DNA of 64,000 bases. Source: Mytilus trossulus (taxonomy: Eukaryota > Mollusca > Bivalvia > Mytilida > Mytilidae). The translations under genes and the position numbers were made by a program. The notes below the pieces were generated by a model. That model was not told the DNA's origin. It made no database searches and saw only the letters and a list, made by a program, of their open reading frames with translations. The DNA is taken from assembly GCF_036588685.1 (NCBI RefSeq), contig NC_086377.1, forward strand, positions 74,220,283 through 74,284,282, read 5' to 3'. Each line of letters starts with the position of its first letter. The stretch's first letter is position 1. This document shows, one piece after another, positions 21,320-32,600 of this stretch.

Positions 21320-24300
21320 TCAAATGAGTTGTTGTGTATAAGGGTAATATAGCAATGGTGTATGTTTTAGGTGAGTATAAGGGTAATATAGCAATGGTGT
21401 ATGTTTGTGGTGAGTATAAGGGTAATATAGCAATGGTGTCTGTTTGTGATGAGTATAAGGGTAATATAGCAATGGTGTATGTTTGTGGTGAGTATAAGGG
21501 TAATATAGCAATGGTGTCTGTTTGTGGTGAGTATAAGGGTAATATAGCAATGGTGTCTGTTTGTGGTGAGTATAAGGGTAATATAGCAATGGTGTATGTT
21601 TGTAGTGAGTATAAGGGTAATATAGCAATGGTGTATGTTTGTGGTGAGTATAAGGGTAATATAGCAATGATGTATGTTTGTGGTCAGTATAAGGGTAATA
21701 TAGCAATTGTGTATGTGTGTGGTGTGTATAAGGGTAATATAGCAATGATGTATGTTTGTGGTGAGTATAAGGGTGATATAGCAATGGTGTATGTTTGTGG
21801 TGAGTATAAAGGTAATATAGCAATGGTGTTTGTTTGTGGTGAGTATAAGGGTAATATAGCAATGGTGTATGTTTGTGGTGAGTATAAGGGTAATATAGCA
21901 ATGGTGTATGTTTGTGGTGAGTGTAAGGGTAATATAGCAATGGTGTATGTTTGTGGTGAGTATAAGGGTAATATAGCAATGGTGTATGTTTGTGGTGAGT
22001 ATAAGGGTAATATAGCAATGGTGTATGTGTGTGGTGAGTATAAGGGTAATATAGCAATGGTGTATGTGTGTGGTGAGTATAAGGGTAATATAGCAATGGT
22101 GTATGTTTGTGGTGAGTATAAGGATAATATAGCAATGGTGTATGTTTGTGGTGAGTATAAGGGTAATATAGCAATGGTGAATGTTTGTGGTGAGTAGCAA
22201 TGGTGTATGTTTGTGGTGAGTATAAGGGTAATATAGCAATGATGTATGTTTGTGGTGAGTATAAGGGTAATATAGCAATGGTGTATGTTTGTAGTGAGTA
22301 TAAGGGTAATATAGCAATGGTGTATGTTTGTGGTGAGTATAAGGGTAATATAGCAATGGTGTATGTTTGTAGTGAGTATAAGGGTAATATAGCAATGGTG
22401 TATGTTTGTAGTGAGTATAAGGGTAATATAGCAATGGTGTATGTTTGTGGTGAGTATAAGGGTAATATAGCAATGGTGTATGTTTGTAGTGAGTATAAGG
22501 GTAATATAGCAATGATGTATGTTTGTGGTCAGTATAAGGGTAATATAGCAATTGTGTATGTGTGTGGTGTGTATAAGGGTAATATAGCAATGGTGTATGT
22601 TTGTGGTGAGTATAAGGGTAATATAGCAATGGTGTATGTTTGTGGTTAGTATAAGGGTGATATAGCAATGGTGTATGTTTGTGATGTGTATAAGGGTAAT
22701 ATAGCAATGGTGTGTTTGTGGTGTGTATAAGGGTAATATAGCAATGGTGTATGTTTGTGGTGTGTATAAGGGTAATATAGCAATGGTGTATGTTTGTGGT
22801 TAGTATAAGGGTAATATAGCAATGGTGTATGTTTGTGGTGAGTATAAAGGTAATATAGCAATGGTGTATGTTTGTGGTGAGGACAAGGGTAATATAGCAA
22901 TTGTGTATGTGTGTGGTGAGTATAAGGGTAATATAGCAATGGTGTATGTTTGTGGTGAGTATAAGGGTAATTTAGCAATTGTGTATGTGTGTGGTGAGTA
23001 TAAGGGTAATATAGCAATGGTGTATGTTTGTGGTGAGTATAAGGGTAATATAGCAATTGTGTATGTGTGTGGTGAGTATAAGGGTAATATAGCAATGGTG
23101 TATGTTTGTTGTGAGTATAAGGATAATATAGTAATGGTGTATATTTGTGGTGAGTATAAGGGTAATATAGCAATGGTGTATGTTTGTTGTGAGTATAAGG
23201 GTGATATAGCAATGGTGTATGTTTGTGGTCAGTATAAGGGTAATATAGCAATGGTGTATGTTTGTGGTGAGTATAAGGGTAATATAGCAATAGTGTATGT
23301 TTGTGGTTAGTATAAGGGTAATATAGCAATGGTGTATGTTTGTGGTGAGTATAAGGGTAATATAGCAATAGTGTATGTTTGTGGTGAGTATAAGGGTGAT
23401 ATAGCAATGGTGTATGTTTGTGGTGAGTATAAGGGTAATATAGCAATGGTGAATGTTTGTGGTGAGTATAAGGGTAATATAGCAATGGTGAATGTTTGTG
23501 GTGAGTATAAGGGTAATATAGCAATGGTGTATGTTTGTTGTGAGTATAAGGGTAATATAGCAATGGTGAATGTTTGTGGTGAGTATAAGGGTAATATAGC
23601 AATGGTGTATGTTTGTGGTGAGTATAAGGGTAATATAGCAATGATGTATGTTTGTGGTGAGTATAAGGGTAATATAGCAATGGTGTATGTTTGTAGTGAG
23701 TATAAGGGTAATATAGCAATGGTGTATGTTTGTGGTGAGTATAAGGGTAATATAGCAATGGTGTATGTTTGTAGTGAGTATAAGGGTAATATAGCAATGG
23801 TGTATGTTTGTAGTGAGTATAAGGGTAATATAGCAATGGTGTATGTTTGTGGTGAGTATAAGGGTAATATAGCAATGGTGTATGTTTGTAGTGAGTATAA
23901 GGGTAATATAGCAATGATGTATGTTTGTGGTCAGTATAAGGGTAATATAGCAATTGTGTATGTGTGTGGTGTGTATAAGGGTAATATAGCAATGGTGTAT
24001 GTTTGTGGTGAGTATAAGGGTAATATAGCAATGGTGTATGTTTGTGGTTAGTATAAGGGTGATATAGCAATGGTGTATGTTTGTGATGTGTATAAGGGTA
24101 ATATAGCAATGGTGTGTTTGTGGTGTGTATAAGGGTAATATAGCAATGGTGTATGTTTGTGGTGTGTATAAGGGTAATATAGCAATGGTGTATGTTTGTG
24201 GTTAGTATAAGGGTAATATAGCAATGGTGTATGTTTGTGGTGAGTATAAAGGTAATATAGCAATGGTGTATGTTTGTGGTGAGGACAAGGGTAATATAGC

Positions 24301-25695
24301 AATTGTGTATGTGTGTGGTGAGTATAAGGGTAATATAGCAATGGTGTATGTTTGTGGTGAGTATAAGGGTAATTTAGCAATTGTGTATGTGTGTGGTGAG
24401 TATAAGGGTAATATAGCAATGGTGTATGTTTGTGGTGAGTATAAGGGTGATATAGCAATGGTGTATGTTTGTGGTGAGTATAAGGGTAATATAGCAATGG
24501 TGTATGTTTGTGGTGAGTATAAGGGTAATATAGCAATGGTGTATGTTTGTGGTGAGTATAAGGGTAATATAGCAATGGTGTATGTTTGTGGTGAGTATAA
24601 GGGTAATATAGCAATGGTGTATGTTTGTGGTGAGTATAAGGGTAATATAGCAATGATGTATGTTTGTGGTCAGTATAAGGGTAATATAGCAATTGTGTAT
24701 GTGTGTGGTGTGTATAAGGGTAATATAGCAATGGTGTATGTTTGTGGTGAGTATAAGGGTAATATAGCAATGGTGTATGTTTGTGGTTAGTATAAGGGTG
24801 ATATAGCAATGGTGTATGTTTGTGATGTGTATAAGGGTAATATAGCAATGGTGTATGTTTGTGGTGTGTATAAGGGTAATATAGCAATGGTGTATGTTTG
24901 TGGTTAGTATAAGGGTAATATAGCAATGGTGTATGTTTGTGGTGAGTATAAGGGTAATAGAGTAATGGTGTATGTTTGTGGTCAGTATAAGGGTAATATA
25001 GCAATGGTGTATGTTTGTGTTGAGTATAAGGGTAATATAGCAATGGTGTATGTTTGTGGTGAGTATCAGGGTAATATAGCAATGGTGTATGTTTGTGGTG
25101 TGTATAAGGGTAATATAGCAATGATGTATGTTTGTGGTGAGTATAAGGGTAATATAGCAATGGTGTATGTTTGTAGTGAGTATAAGGGTAATATAGCAAT
25201 GGTGTATGTTTGTTGTGAGTATAAGGGTAATATAGCAATGGTGTATGTTTGTGGTGAGTATAAGGGTAATATAGCAATGGTGTATGTTTGTGGTGAGTAT
25301 AAGGGTAATATAGCAATGGTGTATGTGTGTGGTGTGTTTAAGGGTAATATAGCAATGGTGTATGTTTGTGGTGAGTATAAGGGTAATATAGCAATGATGT
25401 ATGTTTGTGGTGAGTAAAAGGGCAATATAGCAATGGTGTATGTTTGTGGTGAGTATAAGGGTAATATAGCAATGGTGTATGTTTGTGGTGAGTATAAGGG
25501 TAATATAGCAATGGTGTATGTTTGTGGTGAGTATAAGGGTAATATAGCAATGGTGTATGTTTGTGGTGAGTATAAGGGTAATATAGCAATGGTGTATGTT
25601 TGTGGTGAGTATAAGGGTAATATAGCAATGGTGTATGTTTGTGGTGAGTATAAGGGTAATATAGCAATAGTGTATGTTTGTGGTGAGTACAAGTA
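21320..25695. repeat. 39-bp minisatellite, about 112 copies, with higher-order repeat
   Basis: The unit is GGTGAGTATAAGGGTAATAT plus AGCAATGGTGTATGTTTGT. Because 39 bp is 13 codons, several frames stay open on both strands: plus-strand frames repeat MVYVCGEYKGNIA and minus-strand frames repeat TPLLYYPYTHHKH, up to 487 codons (22646-24109). I regard these as by-products: variation between units follows DNA rather than codon constraint, and no splice or start context is evident. A distinctive run of variant units around 22160-23040 recurs at 23560-24440, offset by 1,402 bp. The array is in the intron between 20500 and 29221. Confidence 0.95.
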
Positions 25696-25764
25696 AAGAA
25701 CTGCAATAAGCCGCCATGTTTATTTTTTTCAAGTTTGCATTGCCTATAAGTGTGATCTGTAACT

Positions 25765-27940
25765 TGTTTGTGATGAGTGTAATAATGTCATTGCTATGTC
25801 ACATGTTGGTGTTGAGTATAAGAGTGTCATTGTTATGTCACATGTTGGTGTTGAGTATAAGAGTGTCATTGCTACGTCACATGTTGGTGTTGAGGTTAAG
25901 AGTGTCATTGTTATGTCACATGTTGGTGTTGACTATAAGAGTGTCATTGCTATGTCACATGTTGGTGTTGAATACAAGAGTGTCACTGCTATGTCACATG
26001 TTAGTATTGAGTATAAGAGTGTCATTGCTATGTCACATGTTGGTGTTGACTACAAGAGTGTCACTGCTATGTCACATGTTGGTGTTGAGCATAAGAGTGT
26101 CATTGTGATGTCACATGTTGGTGTTGACTATAAGAGTGTCATTGCTTTGTCACATATTGGTGTTGACTATAAGAGTGTCATTGCCATGTCACATGTTGGT
26201 GTTGAATACAAGAGTGTCACTGCTATGTCACATGTTGGTGTTGACTATAAGAGTGTTGTTATGTCACATGTTGGTGTTGACTATAAGAGTGTTATTGCTA
26301 TGTCACATGTTGGTGTTGAGTATAAGAGTGTCATTGATGTCACATGTTGGTGTTGAGTATAAGAGTGTCATTGCTATGTCACATGTTGGTTTTGAGTATA
26401 AGAGTGTCATTGTTAAGTCACATGTTGGTGTTGACTATAAGAGTGTTATTGCTATGTCACATGTTAGTGTTGACTATAAGAGTGTCATTGCTAAGTGACA
26501 TGTTGGTGTTGACTATAAGAGTGTCATTGCTATGTCACATGTTGGTGTTGACTATAAGAGTGTCATTGCCATGTCACATGTTGGTGTTGAATACAAGAGT
26601 GTCACTGCTATGTCACATGTTGGTGTTGATTATAAGAGTGTTATTGCTATGTCACATGTTGGTGTTGAGCATAAGAGTGTGATTGTTATGCCACATGTTG
26701 GTGTTGAGTATAAGAGTGTCATTGATATGTCACATGTTGGTGTTGAGTATAAGAGTGTCATTGCTATGTCACATGTTGGTGTTGAGTATAAGAGTGTCAT
26801 TGTTAAGTCACATGTTGGTGTTGACTATAAGAGTGTTATTGCTATGTCACATGTTAGTGTTGACTATAAGAGTGTCATTGCTAAGTGACATGTTGGTGTT
26901 GACTATAAGAGTGTCATTGCTATGTCACATGTTGGTGTTGACTATAAGAGTGTCATTGCTATATCAAAAGTTAGTTTTGACTATAATAGAGTCATTGCTA
27001 TGTCACATGGTATTGTTGACAATAAGAGTGTCATTGCTATGTCACATGTTGGTGTTGACTATAACAGTGCCATTGCTATGTAACATGTTAGTATTGAGTA
27101 TAAGAGTGTCATTGCTAAATGACATGTTGGTGTTGACTATAAGAGTGTCATTGCTATGTCACATGTTGGTGTTTAATATCAGAGTGTCATTGCTATGTCA
27201 AATGTTGGTGTTGACTATAAGAGTGTCATTGCTATGTCACATGGTATTGTTGACATTAAGAGTGTCATTGCTATGTCACATGTTGGTGTTGAGGTACAGT
27301 GTCATTGCTATGTCAAATGTTGGTGTTGAGGTAGAGTGTCATTGGTATGTCACATGTTGGTGTTGAGGTAAAGAGTGTCATTGCTATGTCACATGTTGGT
27401 GTTTACTATCAGAGTGTCATTGCTATGTCAAATGTTGGTGTTTACTATCAGAGTGTCATTGCTATGTCACATGTTGGTTTTGACTATTAGAGTGTCATTG
27501 CTATGTCACATGTTGGTGTTGAGGTAGAGTGTCATTGGTATGTCACATGTTGGTGTTGAGGTAAAGAGTGTAACTGGTATGTCACATGTTGGTGTTGAGG
27601 TACCTAGTGTCATTGCTATGTCACATGTTGGTGTTGACTATAAGAGTGTCATTGCTATGTCACATGTTGGTGTTGACTATCAGAGTGTCATTGCTATGTC
27701 AAAAGTTAGTTTTGACTATAAGAGTGTCATTGCGATGTCAAATGTTGGTGTTGAGGTAGTGTCATTGGTATGTCACATGTTGGTGTTGAGGTAAAGAGTG
27801 TCATTGCTATGTCACATGTTGGTGTTGACTATAAGAGTGTCATTGCTATGTCACATGTTGGTGTTGACTATAAGAGTGTCATTGCTATGTCACATGTTGG
27901 TGTTGACTATAAGAGTGTCATTGCTATGTCACATGTTGTA
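25765..27940. repeat. second 39-bp minisatellite, about 55 copies
   Basis: The unit is GTTGGTGTTGACTATAAGAG plus TGTCATTGCTATGTCACAT. It shares the period and the core GAGTATAAGRGT with the array immediately to its left, so the two probably derive from one ancestor. Copies are more diverged, with short indels and GAGGTA variants from 27290 to 27790. Plus-strand ORFs (CHMLVLTIRVSLL repeats) come from the period and are not considered genes. Confidence 0.95.
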
Positions 27941-28375
27941 TGATCAGGTGTCACATGTCATGTTCAGTACAGGAGTAGTAAAGGCATGTTGTATGATCAG
28001 GTGTCACATGTCATGTTCAGTACAGGAGTGGTAAATGAATGTTGTATGATGTGGTGTCACATGTCATGTTCAGTACAGGAGTGGTAAATGCATGTTGTAT
28101 AATCAGGTGTCACATGTCATATTCAGTACAAGAGTGGTAGATGAACGTTGTATAATCAGGTGTCACATGTCATGTTCAGTTCTGGAGTGGTAAATGAATG
28201 TTGTATAATCAGGTGTCACATGTCATGTTCAGTACAAGAGTGGTAAATGCATGTTGTATAATCAGGTGTTACATGTCATGTTCAGTACAAGAGGGGTAAA
28301 TAAATGTTGTATGAGCAGGTGTTACATGTCATGTTTAATACAGAAGTGGTAAATGATTGTTGTATGATCATGTGT
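27935..28375. repeat. 53-bp minisatellite, about eight copies
   Basis: TGATCAGGTG at 27941 recurs at 27994 and then every 53 bp or so, with CACATGTCATGTTCAGTAC and GAGTGGTAAATGCATG in each unit. TGTCACATGT links it to the neighbouring 39-bp unit. Confidence 0.9.
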
Positions 28376-28465
28376 CATGTCTTGTGTCATGATGATGCAA
28401 TATTTATGTATTTTTTTGTAGAATACCATGAAAGTGTATCTTAAGTGTCATAAAGTATAATAAAA

Positions 28466-28855
28466 TAAATCTCAATATTTCAGTTGTATACAGTAAGAAA
28501 GTATCAGACAGCAACTCTTTGACATACAAACTGGAGTGGTATTCATCAGTGTAATGAAGTAAATCACAATATTTCAGTTGTATGCAGTTATGAAGTATCA
28601 GACAGCAAACTTTATGACATACAAACTGGAGTGGTATTCATCAGTGTAATGAAGTAAATCACAATATTTCAGTTGTAGACAGTAAGGAAGTATCAGACAG
28701 CAACCCTTTGACATACAAATTGGAGTGGTATTCATCAGTGAAATGAAGTAAATCACAATATTTCAGTTGTATGCAGTTATCATGGTTATGAAGTATCAGA
28801 CAGCAAACTTTATGACATACAAACTGGAGTGGTATTCATTGGTGTAATGAAGTAT
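28466..28855. repeat. tandem repeat of about 94 bp, four copies
   Basis: CACAATATTTCAGTTGTA, GAAGTATCAGACAGCAA and CTGGAGTGGTATTCATCAG recur in order four times. The last copies carry a small insertion. Confidence 0.9.
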
Positions 28856-28859
28856 GTCA

Positions 28860-29220
28860 TGTTTGTTTGTGGCTGTTGTGTGTCTTTTCGTCTGGCCATG
28901 GCATTCTTCTACTTCTTCATGTACTTAATGTGGTTTTTCACTTTTTTACTTGGGTATATATATTGGTGTTGAATACAGAAGCTGTATATTTTGGTGGTGT
29001 GTAATGATGTTTCACACTGTTTTTTGTTCAATACAAGAGTTCTATCTACATTCAGGTTGTGTGATGATGTTTCTTAATATTTTGAGACAAGATTTTTTGC
29101 AATAACCAAAAATTAACATTGAATCGCTGAACATAAACAAGAGTAATATTTGACTGATTCATATAATTTGTACTATATAATAAATAACTTTATATGTGCT
29201 AAACAGTTTACTTCACTTAC
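28860..29220. other. intronic sequence without recognisable feature
   Basis: It is AT-rich intron between the repeat arrays and the ankyrin exon at 29221. I see only weak echoes of the TGTTGGTGTTGAATACA phrase near 28970. Confidence 0.5.
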
Positions 29221-29310
29221 TATACGATCACTACATTCCAAGTTAGCTCTGTTCTTTAAACATAATTCTACCTCTTTTATATTCCCCTCCCTTGCAGCTA
29301 TAAGAAGTTT
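29221..29310 (-). CDS. ankyrin gene, exon encoding N-terminal capping repeat
   Basis: On the minus strand TTTGCTTACAG precedes 29310 and GTAAGTGAAG follows 29221, both strong sites. The 90-nt exon reads KLLIAAREGNIKEVELCLK then NRANLECSDRI, 30 residues, phase 0. LL-AAREGN--EV---L-----NLE--D is the classic first repeat of small ankyrin proteins. It continues in frame from MASWDE and into YERTPLML. Confidence 0.93.
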
Positions 29311-29599
29311 CTGTAAGCAAAACAAAGCTTTTACATTTTCCTCTAGAACATACAAATGTATCATAAATGTAATAATTGAATTTAACAAGCTACATTTTTA
29401 CAGTTTCAACAGTTTATACCAAATACAGTGATTACCAACATGAGCAAGAAGGAGTGAAATTGTTGTGTATACTTTCAGATTTTTTTTTTAGAAAAGTCTG
29501 TAGACAATTGTATTATGCATCAGTTTTGAGATCAGCCTAAGTTTTTGTTGAGGTTTGTGTTGCTCGGTCTTTAGTTTTCTATGTAATGTTTTGAATATA

Positions 29600-29732
29600 A
29601 AAAGAAGACGTGGTATGATTGCCAATGAGACAATTCTACAAAATAGACAAAATGACACAGAAAATAACAACTATAGGTCACTGTACAGCCTTCAACAATG
29701 ATCAAAGCCCATATGGCATAGTCAGCTATAAA
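29600..29732 (-). repeat. dispersed repeat, GCTCATTGTTGAAGGCCGT family (interrupted copy)
   Basis: The inverted copy reads TGGTATGATTGCCAATGAGA then CCTTCAACAATGATCAAAGC and CATAGTCAGCTATAAA. It is cut at 29732 by the element 29733-30389 and resumes with ATAAATGGCACTGAAATGAC. Confidence 0.85.
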
Positions 29733-30389
29733 CAGTCAGAGCTCAGACATAAATAAGTCTGAATCTGCTTTTGACTCATAGGTCTAAATTTGTAAGTTTT
29801 AGGATTTGTCTCCCTTTAATGTAAGACAAACTATGACTTGAATAAGTCAAATATTGTTAAGCAAGAAATAATTGACCAGAATCAAAAAGTTCCAAATATC
29901 GACTCCTACAAGTCGATAAGTTATCAAAATTGGTTAACTTCAAGACCCACGCATATTTATAAAAAGGTCATGCATCTAAATCAAATAAAGACAACATTGA
30001 AAGACAATGCTTTGTCTTCTTAAGAAAAATATGAATGCGAGTCTAAAAAATCAGAGTTAATGTTAATTAACCTTAAAATGCAACCACCTGGAATCACACT
30101 TAATAAGGTAAAACATCTGTGTTTAGTAAGGATGGTCAATTAGATAATTAAATATAGATAACTCAAGTCGTTGTGAACTCTCATACAGGTTTTTGCTGTC
30201 ATAGGTGGTGTAGTTTGGCCACAATGTAACATTAAGTTTTTTCACCAACATAAACAGACCTAAACAAGTTTGTCGTTTTCTGACATAGATAAGTCTAAAA
30301 TTGAACTACATTTTTATAATAAATACATGTTTCGACTTATTTTTTAGTCAAAAACAAAAATCAACTTGTTTATGTCTGAGCTCTGACTG
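29733..30389. mobile_element. MITE with CAGTCAGAGCTCAGACAT ends, 657 bp (copy 1)
   Basis: The ends are CAGTCAGAGCTCAGACATAA and its inverse TTTATGTCTGAGCTCTGACTG up to 30389. The 5-bp direct repeat ATAAA flanks it (29728-29732, 30390-30394), and removal restores the interrupted dispersed repeat. It has the same length as copy 2 at 46908-47564 and near-identical text. There is no coding capacity; it is probably a hAT-like non-autonomous element. Confidence 0.88.
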
Positions 30390-30429
30390 ATAAATGGCAC
30401 TGAAATGACTAATGTAGACCGTTGAATTT

Positions 30430-30530
30430 TGATTGTTTTTCATTTTGTTCCATGGCGTTGTCAGATTTTCTTCGACTTAAAAGAGTTGTGAATGTCCTAC
30501 AATATCTTACGTTTCTTTTTTTTTTGTCTC
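30430..30530 (-). repeat. fragment of mussel-type dispersed repeat
   Basis: GTTCCATGGCGTTGTCAGAT followed by TTTCTTCGACTTAAAAGAG is, in my reading, a member of the common family whose other orientation gives GAGGGACGAAAGATACCAAA (9670). Confidence 0.45.
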
Positions 30531-30599
30531 CTGGAATTTTGTATATTGAAATTCTGTTCACTGTAGTCATTTTGATTTCTCCTGTTCTCCCCCTGAGAA

Positions 30600-30830
30600 T
30601 ACTGCACGCCTGTATCTTTATAACATAGGTCACATGACACTGACTGACTCTGAGAATATTACACACCTGTATCGTTATGTACATTTTATAGACAACATAA
30701 GTCACATGACATATGTCACATGACACTGACTGACTGAGAATACTGCACGCCTGTATCTTTATGTACAGTTTGTAGACAACATAGATCACATGACACATTT
30801 TATAGGTCACATGACAATGACTTTTAAGAA
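30600..30830. repeat. imperfect tandem repeat with GTCACATGACACTGACTGAC
   Basis: GAGAATACTGCACGCCTGTA, TCTTTATGTACA and GTCACATGACACTGACTGAC recur two to three times with variable spacing of roughly 70-110 bp. It lies in the first intron of the ankyrin gene. Confidence 0.75.
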
Positions 30831-30841
30831 GAAAAACTTAC

Positions 30842-30865
30842 CTCATCCCAACTTGCCATTATATC
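30842..30865 (-). CDS. ankyrin gene, first coding exon with start codon
   Basis: This is a 24-nt exon with TTCTTTTACAG before 30865 and GTAAGTTTT after 30842. It reads GATATA then ATG at 30859-30857, encoding MASWDE before the phase-0 donor. A short leader ending WDE before KLLIAAREG is common in small ankyrin proteins, which favours this ATG. If the gene begins further upstream, the exon would still be in frame (DIMASWDE). The tiny size is the main reservation. Confidence 0.7.
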
Positions 30866-30889
30866 CTGTAAAAGAAAATGAAATCATTG

Positions 30890-31270
30890 TATATTTATAA
30901 AAATAAGGAGATATGATTACCAATGAGACAACTATGAACTTAAGTTCAAATGAAGTGGATGTAAGCAATTATAGGCAATGGTACGGCCTTCAACAATAAG
31001 AACAAGAGGCTGTCAAGTGACAGCAAACCAGATTTTCCTGCATAGGTCGAACCCTGAACAGTTGAACAAGTATGGACACAACATTTAAGTTTAAAACAGC
31101 TCTGAATTTGGATTCTGATTGAATATTTATAATAGATTATTTTTTAATTAAGAGGGAATGCCACGAACCATCAAGCTTCCTCCCTAAAATTTATTGAAAG
31201 TACATTTTTAATTAAAAATGAAAATGATATTTGCAAATCTGACACACAAACAGGATCATGTAAAAAAATA
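30890..31270. repeat. dispersed repeat fragments, minus-strand GCTCATTGTTGAAGGCCGT family and GTCAAGTGACAGC
   Basis: AAATAAGGAGATATGATTAC and GGTACGGCCTTCAACAATAA (30900-31000) mark the inverted family. From 31015 CTGTCAAGTGACAGCAAACC and CATAGGTCGAACCCTGAACA begin a relative of the element that follows. Confidence 0.65.
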
Positions 31271-32087
31271 AACATTAACACACACAGCAACCAGATGCTC
31301 CGCAGGGCGTAGCTTTATACGACCGCAGAGGTTGAACCCTGAACGGTTGGGGCAAGTATGGACACAACATTCAAGCTGGATTCCGCTCTAAATTTGGATT
31401 GTGATTAAATAGTTGACACAGCATAGGTTTCTGACACAGAATGAATGTATTCAAATGAACTTAAAATTTTTGTTTTCTCTTAGAGCAATTCACTATGCTG
31501 TTGAATATTAATCCTCTCAAAAATATGTTTGAAGAAATTTTCTTTTTATTTATGAAATTTCAAATGAGAAAAATTAAACCCAATTTTTTAATCACATCCC
31601 CCTTTCCCTTATTCCAAAACTAATTTCAATTAAAATATTCTAATGGAGTTTGCAACAATTACTACTCATTTAAATACATCATAAAATATTAAGATGTAAA
31701 AAAACTGCTTGTTATCACTGAATGGTAAAGATTATTTAAATTTATCAGTTGGTAGTAAAAAGTGAATATATATTGTATATTGTATATAACAAAGATTTAA
31801 GTTGATTCTGGACAAAGAAAGATACTCCAATTAAAAAAAATTCTTGCAGATATTTCTTGCTTACTATACTGGACAAAGAAAGATAACTCTTAATTAAAAA
31901 AAAATTTGCTATTTCACAATATTGTGAAATTAGATATTTCTTGCCATTGCACAATACTGTGCAATTGAAAAGACTTGCTATTGCACAATACTTAATATAA
32001 TAATTTTAGATCCTGATTTGGACCAACTTGAAAACTGGGCCCATAATCAAAAATCTAAGTACATGTTTAGATTCAGCATATCAAAGA

Positions 32088-32600
32088 CATAGATGCCAAC
32101 CCCTTTTGAGACAATCAGTAACAAACTATCAAATGTTCCGTATTTTTGAAAAGTTTTCAGTAATCATTCAAAAACTTGCATTTACCAATAAAAATTACTG
32201 ACGAGTGGTTGCAAAATGATGTGCACTAAAATTTGTCGTTCAACATGTTGTCTGTAGTATGAATTCCATTCATTAATTGTTTAGATGTTCTCGACTCGTA
32301 CATTTCTGTCAAGGAGAAGTAGAGAAAGGGGGAAAGCTACTTCATAAAATGCAAGTTTTCCTCTTCGGAAGTCAGTTAGTTCCCATCAATAGGTTTATAA
32401 TTCCCAAGAAACCGGAAACATTACATTGTCGGTTTCTAAATACCGGACTAGGACGGAAAAGTAATGATAAAAATCCGCGATTTACAAAATTGAACGGCGA
32501 TGATTGGGAATCCGTAACTATTCGACTTTGACCGTAATAGCGTAGTTTGTATCGCAAAATCGGAAAAACTACGGAAAAATCGTAATGGTTGGCATCTATG
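32088..32600. mobile_element. MITE with CATAGATGCCAACC ends and 6-bp target duplication, 513 bp
   Basis: The left end CATAGATGCCAACC and right end GGTTGGCATCTATG are perfect 14-bp inverted repeats. CAAAGA flanks it on both sides (32082-32087, 32601-32606). Removing it restores the phrase GCATATCAAAGAGGCCCAAG, matched elsewhere in the host element by GCATATCAAAGAACCCCAAG. The 84-codon ORF inside (32277-32531) has no recognisable domain. Confidence 0.88.

Larger units (their letters stand above)
1038..30865 (-). other. gene model: ankyrin-repeat protein, eight coding exons on the minus strand
   Basis: This entry ties together the exon entries below. In transcription order the exons are 30865-30842, 29310-29221, 20500-20402, 19610-19512, 18718-18620, 17847-17746, 9950-9873 and 1142-1038. 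Every internal border reads AG before and GT after the exon, and every junction is phase 0. Coding from the ATG at 30859, the product is 229 residues: a six-residue leader, one capping helix pair, four full ankyrin repeats, a partial repeat and a 34-residue tail. Ankyrin repeats are protein-binding scaffolds, and no catalytic or membrane segment is visible, so a soluble adaptor is the natural inference. The 5' untranslated exon and promoter lie upstream of 30865 and were not identified. The large 8.7-kb introns are filled with tandem repeats. A specific orthologue cannot be named. Confidence 0.8.

Noticed and set aside
21320..25732. Several ORFs of 150-487 codons on both strands as candidate repetitive proteins
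   Set aside because: They arise because the 39-bp unit is 13 codons without stops in several frames. Open frames on both strands, many starts inside the array and lack of splice context all argue against genes.
25716..28034. ORFs of 80-227 codons with CHMLVLTIRVSLL or MSHVGVDYKSVIA repeats
   Set aside because: They have the same cause, the second 39-bp array; frames break at each short indel.
21320..28375. Regular arrays as a possible CRISPR
   Set aside because: Units are directly adjacent with no unique spacers, and the sequence is from an animal nuclear genome.
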